Source of the DNA: Asticcacaulis sp. EMRT-3
Lineage (GTDB): Bacteria > Pseudomonadota > Alphaproteobacteria > Caulobacterales > Caulobacteraceae
Reading direction: 5' to 3'
Assembly: GCF_030027245.1 (NCBI RefSeq)
Contig: NZ_JASERT010000001.1
Span: forward strand, 2,720,501 to 2,784,500
DNA length: 64,000 nucleotides
The translations under genes and the position numbers were made by a program. A model generated the notes under the pieces. It was not told the DNA's origin. It made no database searches and saw nothing but the letters and a program-made list of their open reading frames with translations. Below, one piece after another: positions 42,828 to 54,691 of the stretch (positions are counted from its first letter, which is position 1; every line of letters begins with the position of its first letter).

Positions 42828-45137
42828 TCAGCCGCTCAACTGACCTGTCTCGATCGCGGTGGCCGCATCCACCAGGCGCAGGTCGATCAGCTTGATACCG
42901 AGCGCCCTGGCCTTGTCCGGCACGGCGGTGATCGTGCCGCGTCCGGCGGCGCGTCCGGTGACCTTGGCCACGGTGGTGGCGGGCTGGGTTTTGCCGCCGT
43001 CCTGATCGGGTTTGACGAGGAAGCTGACCTTCAGCGTCGTGGCGCGCAAAACCGATTTGGGCAGATGCACCGTATATTGCGCTGTGACGCGGCCGATGGT
43101 TAGTTCTCCGGCCTTGACGCCATTGACCATGACGCTGACCAGCATGGTCTTGCGGCTGTGCGCCCTCAGTTTCAGGTCGAGCGCCTTGGGCGGAGTGGCG
43201 GTGTCGAACTTGACGTGCTTGATCGGGATGACGACACCGGCCTGCGGGCCCTCGGTCCAGACGCCGTCATATTCCGGGCGCGACCAGTTGCCTTCGAGCA
43301 GGCAGGTGCCCTGATCGAGCCAGCCAAAGCGCACTTCGGAGGGGATCGGGCTCCATTGCGGCTTGGGCAGGTTGAGATCGGCGGCGTCGGCGGGCGGGAT
43401 GATCCATACGCCGTCCACCATGCGCAGGCGCGATTGCAGGGCGGCGGGCGCATCGCACTGTTTGAGGAAGACGAACAGATGGTTGGCATTGACATTGCCA
43501 TCACGGAACGATTCCTCACCCAGATATTCATGGGCGAGCTGAATCAGGTTTTCGCGCGCCGGATACATGGTGTTGACCGGCTTGCCCGCCGTGGTGGCGC
43601 GATAGGTCAGTTCGTAAAACAGCTTGTCGTTGAAATGGACATTGACCGGATAGAAGTCGATGCCGGTCGAGCGCTTGACCAGTTCGTCCCACAGCGGGCT
43701 TGGCGTCTGGTAATAGGCCTGATTGCTGGCGGCCAGCCCCGTAGCCTGACGCAAGGTGGCGGCCAGACCATTGATGTCATAGGCCTGAATCAGCAGGACG
43801 GCGGGCAGGACGATGGCGATGGTGCGCGGGCGGCTCTTGAACAGCACGATCAGGGCTGCCGCGATCATGCAATAGGAGATCGGCCAGAAAAAACGACCCG
43901 AAGCGCGCAGGATGCCGGCGATGGAAACCAGTTGTTGGGGCAGCCGGAAATTCCAGATCGTATAGCCGTAAATCTGGGCGTGGTTTGACAGGGCGATCAG
44001 GAACAGGGCCAGAAAGGGCAGGGTCAGCGGCTTGAGGCGGGCCAGAACCGGCCTGGCTGTCTTGGCTTCGGGCGTGAGGATATACAAAGCCACGGCCACG
44101 GCCAGCAGGCAGAGCAGGCCGAAGCCGAGATACTGATAGCCCTCGAACGATTGTCCGCCATCGAGCGGCCACGCCTTGAGAATGGCCGAAAATTCGCTGC
44201 GCACCGGATTGAACAGGGCGTCCAGTCCCATCGAATAATAGCCAAAACCGCCCGCCGCCGGGCTCTGGCCGCGTTCATAGGCACCCGATATGCCCAGCGT
44301 GATGATCGGGCAGGCCAGCACGACGACAGCGCGCCAGACCCCGCCCCACAGCGCCTTGCGATCCAGTTTGCGCGCCGCAGGCCACACCACGCGCAGCACG
44401 TCGCCGCTCCAGATGGCGGCCACCATGAACAGAAGATAGGGGTGGATCAGGCCGGTGACGCCCAGCAGCGCCATATAGCCGCGCGTTTTGGGATCGAGCA
44501 CGCGCCGGAAACGCTGCCAGCGGGTTTCGGTTTCGCCTTCGGGCGCAGGGCGGGCCTCAGCCACATTGATGAACAGGTGCAGGCCCCACAAAAGCAGCCA
44601 TTGCGCCATCAAAGTGTCATGGCGCTCACGGTAATAGAGGCAGGGCAGGGCCGACAAAACGGCTGCACCGCCCAGTGCCGCCCAGCGATTCGGGGCGTGC
44701 GGGCGGATCAGCTTGAAGGCGAAGATGAAGTGCATCGCCACGCAGAAGGCGAACCACAGGCCGATATATTGGAAGGGCTGGGGCAGAAGGCTGCGGAACG
44801 GTTTGAAGATAAAGGCGAAAAGCGGATTGGAATCGGTATAGATGACGCTCAGGCCCGTCGGGTGATAGAGCAGGTCTTCGTGGTTGAACGACGACCAGGC
44901 GACGTGACGAAAGGCGTTCCAGCCGAGGAAGTGCTGGCCCCAGTCGGCCTCCATCAGCCAGCCGATGCGCTTAGGGTCGAGCACCCACGGATTGAAAAAG
45001 GCGAGAAACAGAAAGGCCGGGATCAGCACGAACAGGGCGGCGAAGACACCATTTTTCAGGCCGCGCTTAACGGGCGCGGGCAGGGTGGTCAGACGGGCGT
45101 GAATCTGGCCGGGCAGAGGCCAGTTCGGCAGGCGCAT
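42828..45137 (-). CDS. Large polytopic membrane protein, DUF6311 type
   Basis: About 769 residues with ten or more membrane segments up to about residue 460, then a soluble periplasmic C-terminal region. The segment GWNAFRHVAWSSFNHEDLLY followed by YTDSNPLFAFIFKPFRSLLP resembles my memory of DUF6311 proteins. These are thought to be GT-C-like glycosyltransferases acting on lipid-linked sugars, a function inferred from fold only. The frame extends to a TTG at 45185; I prefer ATG 45137, but neither has a clear ribosome site. It sits between carB and greA, which are usually close together in related bacteria. Confidence 0.7.
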   Translation of the reverse strand: MRLPNWPLPGQIHARLTTLPAPVKRGLKNGVFAALFVLIPAFLFLAFFNPWVLDPKRIGWLMEADWGQHFLGWNAFRHVAWSSFNHEDLLYHPTGLSVIYTDSNPLFAFIFKPFRSLLPQPFQYIGLWFAFCVAMHFIFAFKLIRPHAPNRWAALGGAAVLSALPCLYYRERHDTLMAQWLLLWGLHLFINVAEARPAPEGETETRWQRFRRVLDPKTRGYMALLGVTGLIHPYLLFMVAAIWSGDVLRVVWPAARKLDRKALWGGVWRAVVVLACPIITLGISGAYERGQSPAAGGFGYYSMGLDALFNPVRSEFSAILKAWPLDGGQSFEGYQYLGFGLLCLLAVAVALYILTPEAKTARPVLARLKPLTLPFLALFLIALSNHAQIYGYTIWNFRLPQQLVSIAGILRASGRFFWPISYCMIAAALIVLFKSRPRTIAIVLPAVLLIQAYDINGLAATLRQATGLAASNQAYYQTPSPLWDELVKRSTGIDFYPVNVHFNDKLFYELTYRATTAGKPVNTMYPARENLIQLAHEYLGEESFRDGNVNANHLFVFLKQCDAPAALQSRLRMVDGVWIIPPADAADLNLPKPQWSPIPSEVRFGWLDQGTCLLEGNWSRPEYDGVWTEGPQAGVVIPIKHVKFDTATPPKALDLKLRAHSRKTMLVSVMVNGVKAGELTIGRVTAQYTVHLPKSVLRATTLKVSFLVKPDQDGGKTQPATTVAKVTGRAAGRGTITAVPDKARALGIKLIDLRLVDAATAIETGQLSG

Positions 45138-45345
45138 GGGGGTCAACTCGAAACAGTTGGTTGGGGTAGAGATCGGATCGTGCAAGGCTTATGCCCACTG
45201 AAACCGCGTCCCTGCGGTGGTGGGTGAGCACCTTACACGCGAATCCGGGCCGGTTTTCGCGGGAAGATTTCGCGCGCGATCATAGTGGATTTGGCGCGGA
45301 TCACAAGCCCGTGAACGAAAACGCCTGACACATCTTATTGCAGAC

Positions 45346-45385
45346 CATGCCCTTTCGCGGCCTTACGGGGCCACGAAAGGGCATG
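45346..45385 (-). terminator. Hairpin after carB
   Basis: CATGCCCTTTCG and CGAAAGGGCATG are perfect arms, with a further GGCC pair inside, starting seven bases beyond the carB stop. There is no U-run, so it may be an attenuating or stabilising hairpin. Confidence 0.55.
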
Positions 45386-45391
45386 AGCGGA

Positions 45392-48691
<3,300 letters not shown>

Positions 48692-48900
48692 GTCTCGTCT
48701 TTCGTACACAAATGGGCCACGGGCGCGAAGAATCGCTGTCCGGGCTGGAGGCGAGCCGATCCGGCTCTGCATGTTTTATGGCTAAGCGGGTGCTTTAGAG
48801 GCTAAGGGCGGCGGTGACAACCCGCAAAATTTACAAATTAGGGCTGAGGCCGCATCAGACGGGATCGGCGGCGTCATCAGACTTGGCGGCATATTCCGCC

Positions 48901-49170
48901 TTAAGACTTCACGGCTTTTTCCAGAGTTTGGCGGATAAAGCGGCCATAGGGCATATGACGGCGGGCCGCTTCGGATTTCAGCAGGGCCAGCAGATGAGAG
49001 GGCAGGCGGATGGTCAGGCGCTCATCCTTGGGGCGGCGCTCGAAATTCATCGGTCGCATATCGGAAAAATCATAATCCGACAGATCGGCCGTATCGATAA
49101 AATCCTCGACGGCCTGATCGCTTGCAAAGGACGGAAAAGGTTTAAGCGTTTCTGGGTCTTTGCCGCTCAT
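48901..49170 (-). CDS. brnA: BrnA-like antitoxin
   Basis: An 89-residue antitoxin whose second half, 'DERLTIRLPSHLLALLKSEA' followed by ARRHMPYGRFIRQTLEKAV, is a ribbon-helix-helix DNA-binding domain. The N-terminal half (about 1-45) is the acidic region that wraps the toxin. It should neutralise BrnT and repress the operon. The start lies inside the toxin gene's end (29-base overlap), the usual toxin-first layout of brnT-brnA. Confidence 0.8.
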   Translation of the reverse strand: MSGKDPETLKPFPSFASDQAVEDFIDTADLSDYDFSDMRPMNFERRPKDERLTIRLPSHLLALLKSEAARRHMPYGRFIRQTLEKAVKS

Positions 49171-49453
49171 AGTTCACAATTTCCTTTTCGTGCATGTATC
49201 GGGCGCTTATCGGCCTGATCAATCGCAGGCCATCGCGTTCGCGCATTGTGAACACGATGAAGCCATAGCGTCCGCTGGTGCAGATGCCGACCGCCCGAAA
49301 ACGCTCTTCGGCATCCGAATGCAGCCAGTCAGGGCCAACCAGAGGCGTTGCGGTAAACAGACTTTCAATCTCTGCCAGAGACATGCCATGTTTACGGCAC
49401 TTCTCCATATTGCCGTCGTCCCAGTCAAAGCCCTGGTAGGCGTCAACTTGCAT
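49142..49453 (-). CDS. brnT: BrnT-like toxin (type II toxin-antitoxin)
   Basis: A 103-residue RelE-like ribonuclease toxin. GFDWDDGNMEKCRKHGMSLA matches the BrnT opening (F-x-W-D, K-H-G-x-S), followed by ESLF and GFIVFTMRERDGLRLIRPIS, then ARYMHEKEIVNYE at the end. BrnT cleaves mRNA and stops growth under stress. The DNA upstream (49454-49652) would hold the promoter and operator; no clear palindrome was found next to the start. The pair interrupts the space between carA and carB on the same strand. Confidence 0.82.
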   Translation of the reverse strand: MQVDAYQGFDWDDGNMEKCRKHGMSLAEIESLFTATPLVGPDWLHSDAEERFRAVGICTSGRYGFIVFTMRERDGLRLIRPISARYMHEKEIVNYERQRPRNA

Positions 49454-49603
49454 GGCACATTATGGCGATTTGTTCGAACAAATGCAACCCCCCACCCTCA
49501 AAGCCTGCAAATCACGCCCCGAAACCTAAGCCCCGAAACCTAGAGCAACGAGCGTTTAATTTGACTTACAAATTGAATGCGAGATGCGGAAAAACGTAAA
49601 ATG

Positions 49604-49656
49604 TAGAGCGGTTTGCATTCCTTTCAACGATTCAATCAGAATGCAATCCGCTCTAA
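49604..49656 (-). terminator. Hairpin overlapping the carA stop codon
   Basis: TAGAGCGGTTTGCATTC and GAATGCAATCCGCTCTA pair with one G-U or mismatch around a loop of about 18 bases. The hairpin includes the carA stop. It may terminate carA transcription and so separate it from brnT-brnA. It resembles dispersed palindromes of alphaproteobacteria. Confidence 0.6.
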
Positions 49657-50843
49657 GCCATCGCCTTCTGAACCTTGCGCATATTGTCGGCGAAGCGCTC
49701 GAACAGATAGAGCGAATCGACCGGGCCGGGTGAGGCTTCGGGGTGGTGCTGCACCGAGAAGACCGGCTTGCCCGAAAGCGCAATGCCGCAATTGGAGCCA
49801 TCGAACAGCGACACATGGGTTTCGACCACACCTTCGGGCAGGCTGTCACGATCGACCGCAAAGCCATGATTCATCGACACGATCTCCACCTTGCCGGTGG
49901 TGACATCTTTCACCGGATGGTTGGCGCCGTGGTGGCCCTGTTCCATCTTGATGGTTTGCGCCCCCAGCGCAATGGCCAGCATCTGGTGGCCTAAGCAGAT
50001 GCCGAAGACCGGCACGCCCGCCTGCACCAGCTTCTGGATTTCGGGCACCGCATATAAGCCGGTGGCCGCCGGATCGCCGGGGCCATTGGACAACAGAACG
50101 CCATCGGGCTGGCGGGCCAGAATTTCAGCCGCCGTGGTCTGGGCGGGGACGATCTGCACCTCAGCGCCAATATCGACCAGGGCGCGCAGGATGTTTTGTT
50201 TGACGCCGTAATCGACGACGACAACCTTAAAAGCCCGGTCGTTACGCGCCTTATAGCCTTCGGGCCACTGCCACAGGTCGGTATCATAGCTCTGGCTCTG
50301 GGCGGTGGTGGCATCGGGGGCCAGATCAAGGCCGCCAATGCCTTTCCAGGCTTTCGCTTTCTCAACAAGCGCTGCAAGGTCGAACTGGCCGGTCGGCGAA
50401 TGGGCAATGACGCCGTGCGGCATACCGTGTTCGCGGATCTTTTTGGTCAGGCTGCGCGTGTCGATGCCGGAAATGGCCACCACGCCTCGGCTTGTCAGCC
50501 AGTCGTTAAAGCTCATATCCGCGCGCCAGTTGGCCGGCGGGGTGGGGGCGTCGCGGAAAATCGCGCCCTTGGCGGCGCGTTTTGGAGCGCTGTTAGAATT
50601 TGGACCGAGCTGCTCGACATCCTCGCTATTGACGCCGACATTGCCGACATGCGGGAAGGTGAAGGCCACGATCTGCTCCATATAGGAGGGATCGGTGAGG
50701 ATTTCCTGATAGCCGGTCATGGCGGTGTTGAAACAGACTTCGCCGAGCGCATCGCCCACCGCCCCGCAGCCGAGGCCCTGATAGACCGTCCCATCCGAGA
50801 GAACCAGAACCCCCGTGCAACCTGCAAGCAATTCGGTAGTCAT
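49653..50843 (-). CDS. carA: Carbamoyl-phosphate synthase small subunit
   Basis: Glutamine amidotransferase subunit that feeds ammonia to CarB. The 396-residue protein has an N-terminal CPSase-specific domain (LVLSDGTVYQGLGCGA), TAMTGYQEILTDPSY, and a class I amidotransferase domain with the nucleophile Cys283 in FGICLGHQML and the His-Glu pair in VQHHPEASPGP. A strong AAGGAG precedes the ATG. An 11-residue insert near residue 84 (GPNSNSAPKRA) is common in alphaproteobacteria. Confidence 0.96.
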   Translation of the reverse strand: MTTELLAGCTGVLVLSDGTVYQGLGCGAVGDALGEVCFNTAMTGYQEILTDPSYMEQIVAFTFPHVGNVGVNSEDVEQLGPNSNSAPKRAAKGAIFRDAPTPPANWRADMSFNDWLTSRGVVAISGIDTRSLTKKIREHGMPHGVIAHSPTGQFDLAALVEKAKAWKGIGGLDLAPDATTAQSQSYDTDLWQWPEGYKARNDRAFKVVVVDYGVKQNILRALVDIGAEVQIVPAQTTAAEILARQPDGVLLSNGPGDPAATGLYAVPEIQKLVQAGVPVFGICLGHQMLAIALGAQTIKMEQGHHGANHPVKDVTTGKVEIVSMNHGFAVDRDSLPEGVVETHVSLFDGSNCGIALSGKPVFSVQHHPEASPGPVDSLYLFERFADNMRKVQKAMA

Positions 50844-51040
50844 GGGGTATCATCTCCTTAAATGGGTGAGGCTGGCCAAACGTGCGGATAAACGGCCGAA
50901 CGGATAGGGACTGCGCGCCTGTGAGTCAATTGCTATTGTGACGATCAGCATCACGCATTGTTAGGTGATGCTGCAAGCGGTTGCCTGCGCAACACGGATA
51001 TGGCACCCCTTATCTCTGGTCAAACTGCAAGGGCTCCGCC

Positions 51041-53059
51041 ATGAAACCTCTTTCCCGTCTGTGGCTCACCACGGCTGTGTCGGCTGCCGCCTTTATGGGC
51101 TCGCAGGCCCTTGCCTCCACTCCGCTCGACAAGGCGGTCGATGCCTTTCTCAGCCAGTCGGTGCTGACGGCCACGGACAGGGCCACGATCGATGCGCGCT
51201 GCCAGTCGGCGCTCGATCTGGCCACCCAGGCCAAGGCGGCGCTGGAAGCGCGCACCGGCCCGGCCACGCTGAAAGACGATTTCGCTGCCTATGATACGCT
51301 GAACCTGATCCTTGGTGATGCCAGCAATGAACTTTATCTGGTGTCGGAAACCAATGTCTCCAAGGATGTGCGCGACGCCGCCGAGGCCTGTATTCCGCGC
51401 CTGTCCGATCTGGGCACCGCCGTTTCTTTGTCGCGGCCCATCTATGACCGCCTGGCGGCCATCCCGACCAAGGGGCTGGATGACAAGACCGCTTTCACAC
51501 TGAACCACCAGCTCATCGAATACCGGCTGGCCGGAGTCGACAAGGACGCTGCCACGCGCGCCAAAATCACCGAGCTGCAAAAAGCCATCACCACCACGGG
51601 GCTGGAGTTCGACGCCCATATCCGCGACGACACCGGCGACATTGCGCTCAAGCCCGAAGAGCTGAAGGGCCTGCCGCAGGACTATATCGATGCCCATAAG
51701 CCGGGGCCGGATGGTCTGGTGCATCTCACCTTCGCCTATCCCGACATTTTCCCCATGCTCGATTTCGCCGACAGCCGCGCGGCGCGTAAAAAGGTCTATA
51801 CCGCCTTTCGCAATCGCGGCTATCCGGCCAATGACACCACGCTGAAGACCCTGCTTCAGGAGCGTTACGATCTGGCCACCACGCTTGGCTATGCCAATTA
51901 CGCCGCCCTGATCACCGCCGACAAGATGATCGGTTCCGAACAGCACGCCGCGCAGTTTCTCGATGATATGAACGCTGCCGCCGCCCCCGGTGCCAGGGCC
52001 GATTATGACGAGCTGCTGGCCTTCGGCAAGACGGTCGATCCGTCGATTACGCAATTGCAGAGCTATGATACCAGCTATCTGGAAAACAAGCTGCGCAAGG
52101 CGAAATACGATGTCGATGCGGCTCAGGTGCGTCAGTATTTTACCCTGGCCAAGACGCGCGCCGGCATTTTCCAGCTTATGCACGATATGTTCGGCGCCGA
52201 CATCAGGCCGTGGGATACGCCCGTCTGGGCGCCGGATGTCACCGCCTGGTCGATCTATGACGGCCAACGTTTGGTCGGCCATTTCTATCTCGATCTCAGC
52301 CCGCGCGACGGCAAATATAACCACGCCGCCCAGTTTCCGATCCGCACCGGCGTCGAGGGCCGTCAAATTCCTGTGGGGGCCCTCGTCACCAACTTTCCGG
52401 CCACCGGCCCGATGGATCATGATGATGTCACCACCTTCCTGCACGAATTCGGCCACCTGATCCACGACATGTATTCCGGCCACACCCGGTACGGCGTGCA
52501 GTCCATGAACAATCTGCAATGGGATTTCATCGAAGCGCCATCGCAATTGCTGGAGGAATGGACCTGGGATTACGACACGCTGAAAAGCTTTGCCTCCGAT
52601 CCTGAAGGTCATCCGATCCCCGAAGATCTGGTCAAGCGCATGAATGAAGGCCGTCACTTTGGCGAGGCGATCCAGTGGAAGGGGCAACTGGCCTATTCGG
52701 CGGTATCGCTCAATTTTTATAACCGCAAGCCCGATTTCGATCTCGATACGCTGTATAACGAGCAGATGGCGCGCTATTCGCTGTTTCCAGCCGTGCCCGA
52801 CACCCATCCCTATGACAGTTTTGGCCATTTGAATGGTTATTCAGCCATCTACTATACCTATGTCTGGTCAAAGGCGATTGCGCTGGATCTGTTTACCCAG
52901 TTCCAGAAGGACGGGATGCGCAACCCGCAAACCGCCATCCGCTACCGCAAGGACGTGCTGGAACCGGGCAGTTCGCAGGACGCCAATACGCTGATCCAGA
53001 CCTTCCTTGGCCGCCCCATGAGCCTTGAGGCCTTCAAAAAGGAACTGCAAAAGCAGTAA
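51041..53059 (+). CDS. Secreted M3 family zinc metallopeptidase (Dcp/oligopeptidase-like)
   Basis: A 672-residue exported peptidase. The signal peptide (MKPLSRLWLTTAVSAAAFMG, cleavage near ALA at 25) directs it to the periplasm. The helical M3 fold ends in the active site TTFLHEFGHLIHDMYSG, with HEFGH at 468-472, followed by a distal Glu in 'DFIEAPSQLLEEW'. M3 enzymes cut short peptides. The frame starts at 50981, but ATG 51041 gives the signal peptide. Periplasmic M3 enzymes are typical of Caulobacterales and Xanthomonadales and probably serve peptide scavenging. Confidence 0.92.
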   Translation: MKPLSRLWLTTAVSAAAFMGSQALASTPLDKAVDAFLSQSVLTATDRATIDARCQSALDLATQAKAALEARTGPATLKDDFAAYDTLNLILGDASNELYLVSETNVSKDVRDAAEACIPRLSDLGTAVSLSRPIYDRLAAIPTKGLDDKTAFTLNHQLIEYRLAGVDKDAATRAKITELQKAITTTGLEFDAHIRDDTGDIALKPEELKGLPQDYIDAHKPGPDGLVHLTFAYPDIFPMLDFADSRAARKKVYTAFRNRGYPANDTTLKTLLQERYDLATTLGYANYAALITADKMIGSEQHAAQFLDDMNAAAAPGARADYDELLAFGKTVDPSITQLQSYDTSYLENKLRKAKYDVDAAQVRQYFTLAKTRAGIFQLMHDMFGADIRPWDTPVWAPDVTAWSIYDGQRLVGHFYLDLSPRDGKYNHAAQFPIRTGVEGRQIPVGALVTNFPATGPMDHDDVTTFLHEFGHLIHDMYSGHTRYGVQSMNNLQWDFIEAPSQLLEEWTWDYDTLKSFASDPEGHPIPEDLVKRMNEGRHFGEAIQWKGQLAYSAVSLNFYNRKPDFDLDTLYNEQMARYSLFPAVPDTHPYDSFGHLNGYSAIYYTYVWSKAIALDLFTQFQKDGMRNPQTAIRYRKDVLEPGSSQDANTLIQTFLGRPMSLEAFKKELQKQ

Positions 53060-53085
53060 GACGGCCTGTGGCCACGTCGAAACAG

Positions 53086-53119
53086 AAAAAGGCCGGTGAC
53101 ATCATATCACCGGCCTTTT
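53086..53119. terminator. Bidirectional rho-independent terminator
   Basis: AAAAAGGCCGGTGA and TCACCGGCCTTTT form a perfect stem with a seven-base loop. It lies between the convergent M3 peptidase and esterase genes and can serve both. Confidence 0.88.
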
Positions 53120-53154
53120 CATGTGCATTGACAGGTCTGTAACCGGTCAAGCCC

Positions 53155-54120
53155 TCAGCTTTTCGGCTTGAGATAGCCGTGCATACCCAGCCAGGCGGCG
53201 AAGTTGTCAAACCAGCCGGTGCTGGTCGTTGTCTTCTTGTACATACCAAAGCCATGACCGCCTTGCTCATACAGGTGGAATTCCACCGGGCGCTTGGCGG
53301 CCTGCCAGCTATCGATCAGGCCGAAGCCGGAATGGGCAAAGAAAGGATCGTCAGACGCCAGGGCGGCGAAGAGAGGGGGAGCGTCGGCGGGTACGTCAAC
53401 CGCGGTCATCGGGCCATAGATGATGCCGACAAAAGCCGGTTTGGCATCTCCGCCGTGGAGCGCCGTCGTCAGGGTCAGCATGGCACCGGCTGAGAAACCG
53501 ACCATGCCGATACGGTCAGGATCAACATGCCATTGCGCGCTATGCGCCCGGACCAGCGCGAAAGCGGCGCGAACATCGGCCATCTGCGGTGCCAGGGCCG
53601 CGCGCGAATCCTCCGGGGCGGGGGGGCGGCTGGCCGTGCCGGAGAACATTTCGCGCATGGAGGTTTCGAAATCATCCATGCCTTCCGGTGTCGGTTTCAG
53701 GCGATATTTGAGGACAAAGGCGGCCACGCCCTTGTCGGCCAGGGCCTGTGCCACCTGCCAGCCTTCGTTTTCCATCGACAGGGTGAGAAATCCGCCGCCG
53801 GGGGCTACGATGACGGCGGCACCCGTCGCCTTGGCCGGATCGGGCAGGAAGGGTGTCAGGGTGGCGACCGTCACATTGCGGGTAAACACGCTGCCATACT
53901 GAGTGTACCAGGATTCCTTGGCCGTCGCGCCCGGAAGCGGGCCTGTATCAAGTGTAATGGCATTGGGTTGAGCGGGGGCTGCGATGGGCGTCATCTTGTC
54001 CACCTGCGCCACCGCCGTTGTCGCCAATGTGCCGCCGAGCGCGATCACACCGATGGCGATGCCGCCGGCCAGTAAACGCACCAGGCTTAGGGCGCGAACG
54101 AATGAACTATGTTTTGTCAT
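53155..54120 (-). CDS. Secreted alpha/beta-hydrolase, acetyl-esterase type
   Basis: A 321-residue exported hydrolase. The signal peptide spans about 1-38, ending at TTAVA. The serine nucleophile is Ser210 in MVGFSAGAML; the oxyanion region is IVAPGGGFL; the catalytic His is in EQGGHGFGMYKK. This layout is common in acetyl xylan esterases and other polysaccharide deacetylases. The frame is open from 54180, but ATG 54120 has GGAGGAAAC. A LacI-type operator is found 46-59 bases upstream. A sugar-controlled carbohydrate esterase is the best reading; the true substrate is unknown. Confidence 0.83.
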   Translation of the reverse strand: MTKHSSFVRALSLVRLLAGGIAIGVIALGGTLATTAVAQVDKMTPIAAPAQPNAITLDTGPLPGATAKESWYTQYGSVFTRNVTVATLTPFLPDPAKATGAAVIVAPGGGFLTLSMENEGWQVAQALADKGVAAFVLKYRLKPTPEGMDDFETSMREMFSGTASRPPAPEDSRAALAPQMADVRAAFALVRAHSAQWHVDPDRIGMVGFSAGAMLTLTTALHGGDAKPAFVGIIYGPMTAVDVPADAPPLFAALASDDPFFAHSGFGLIDSWQAAKRPVEFHLYEQGGHGFGMYKKTTTSTGWFDNFAAWLGMHGYLKPKS

Positions 54121-54165
54121 GATGTTTCCTCCTTGTTTTTTTTGACGTTGACGATGCACGCTAAG

Positions 54166-54179
54166 TGATAGCGCTACCA
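54166..54179. promoter_or_regulatory. LacI/GalR-family operator in front of the esterase gene
   Basis: TGATAGCGCTACCA is a 14-bp palindrome (one half-site mismatch) with the central CG pair typical of LacI-family operators. It is similar to sugar-regulator boxes described in Caulobacter. It lies in the probable leader of the esterase gene. No LacI-type regulator gene is in the window. Confidence 0.65.
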
Positions 54180-54180
54180 C

Positions 54181-54691
54181 GGGATTTCATGCTTGAAAAG
54201 AGAATTGTCAGACTTTTAAATGTGCCATTGCAGGCAGTATAATGGCCCATGACCGCCTTCTATCCTGGTCTTTTTGCTTGCATCAGCCGGATGGTGCCCC
54301 GGGGCGTGGTGACGGCTTTTAGGGCTCATCGTGCCTCAAACCCATCTACAAAGTGAGCTGAGTCTGAAATCTGAATTAAATGAATGAGACATGCGGAGAA
54401 ATTCGCGTAACATATTGATTTAAAATAGATTCCATATCGTCACTTCTGGCTCGGAAATTACGGCAAGCCGAAATCGCCGTCCGCATCATCGCCGACCCGT
54501 GTGCGCTCGGCCACGCCACGCCACGCCTATGTCGATCACGGCATAGCCCCCCGCGCGACCCAAACACTCCGCCGTGGCATAGGCATGCGCTTTACGATCA
54601 GACGACCGTGCCGGGGTCAAGGACTGAGAGAAGGGCCGTCTGTCAATATTTACAGGCGTGGCCTTCACCGATATTCAGTTGGATTCTGATC
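54181..54691. other. Intergenic region between esterase and glycosyltransferase
   Basis: It should hold the esterase promoter (54181-54240). The rest has no convincing gene. Around 54382-54400 the sequence GAATGAGACATGCGGAGAAA resembles 49575-49594 near carA. On the minus strand, 54486-54668 reads AYATAECLGRAGGYAVID, faintly like part of a Maf protein, but no other part of such a gene is present. Confidence 0.45.

Noticed and set aside
51020..52828. 602-residue minus-strand ORF
   Set aside because: Antisense to the M3 peptidase, which has a signal peptide and an intact HEFGH.
54486..54668. Possible Maf-protein remnant on the minus strand
   Set aside because: Only about 20 residues (around GRAGGYAVID) look similar. 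Nothing else of a Maf gene is present, so chance similarity is more likely.
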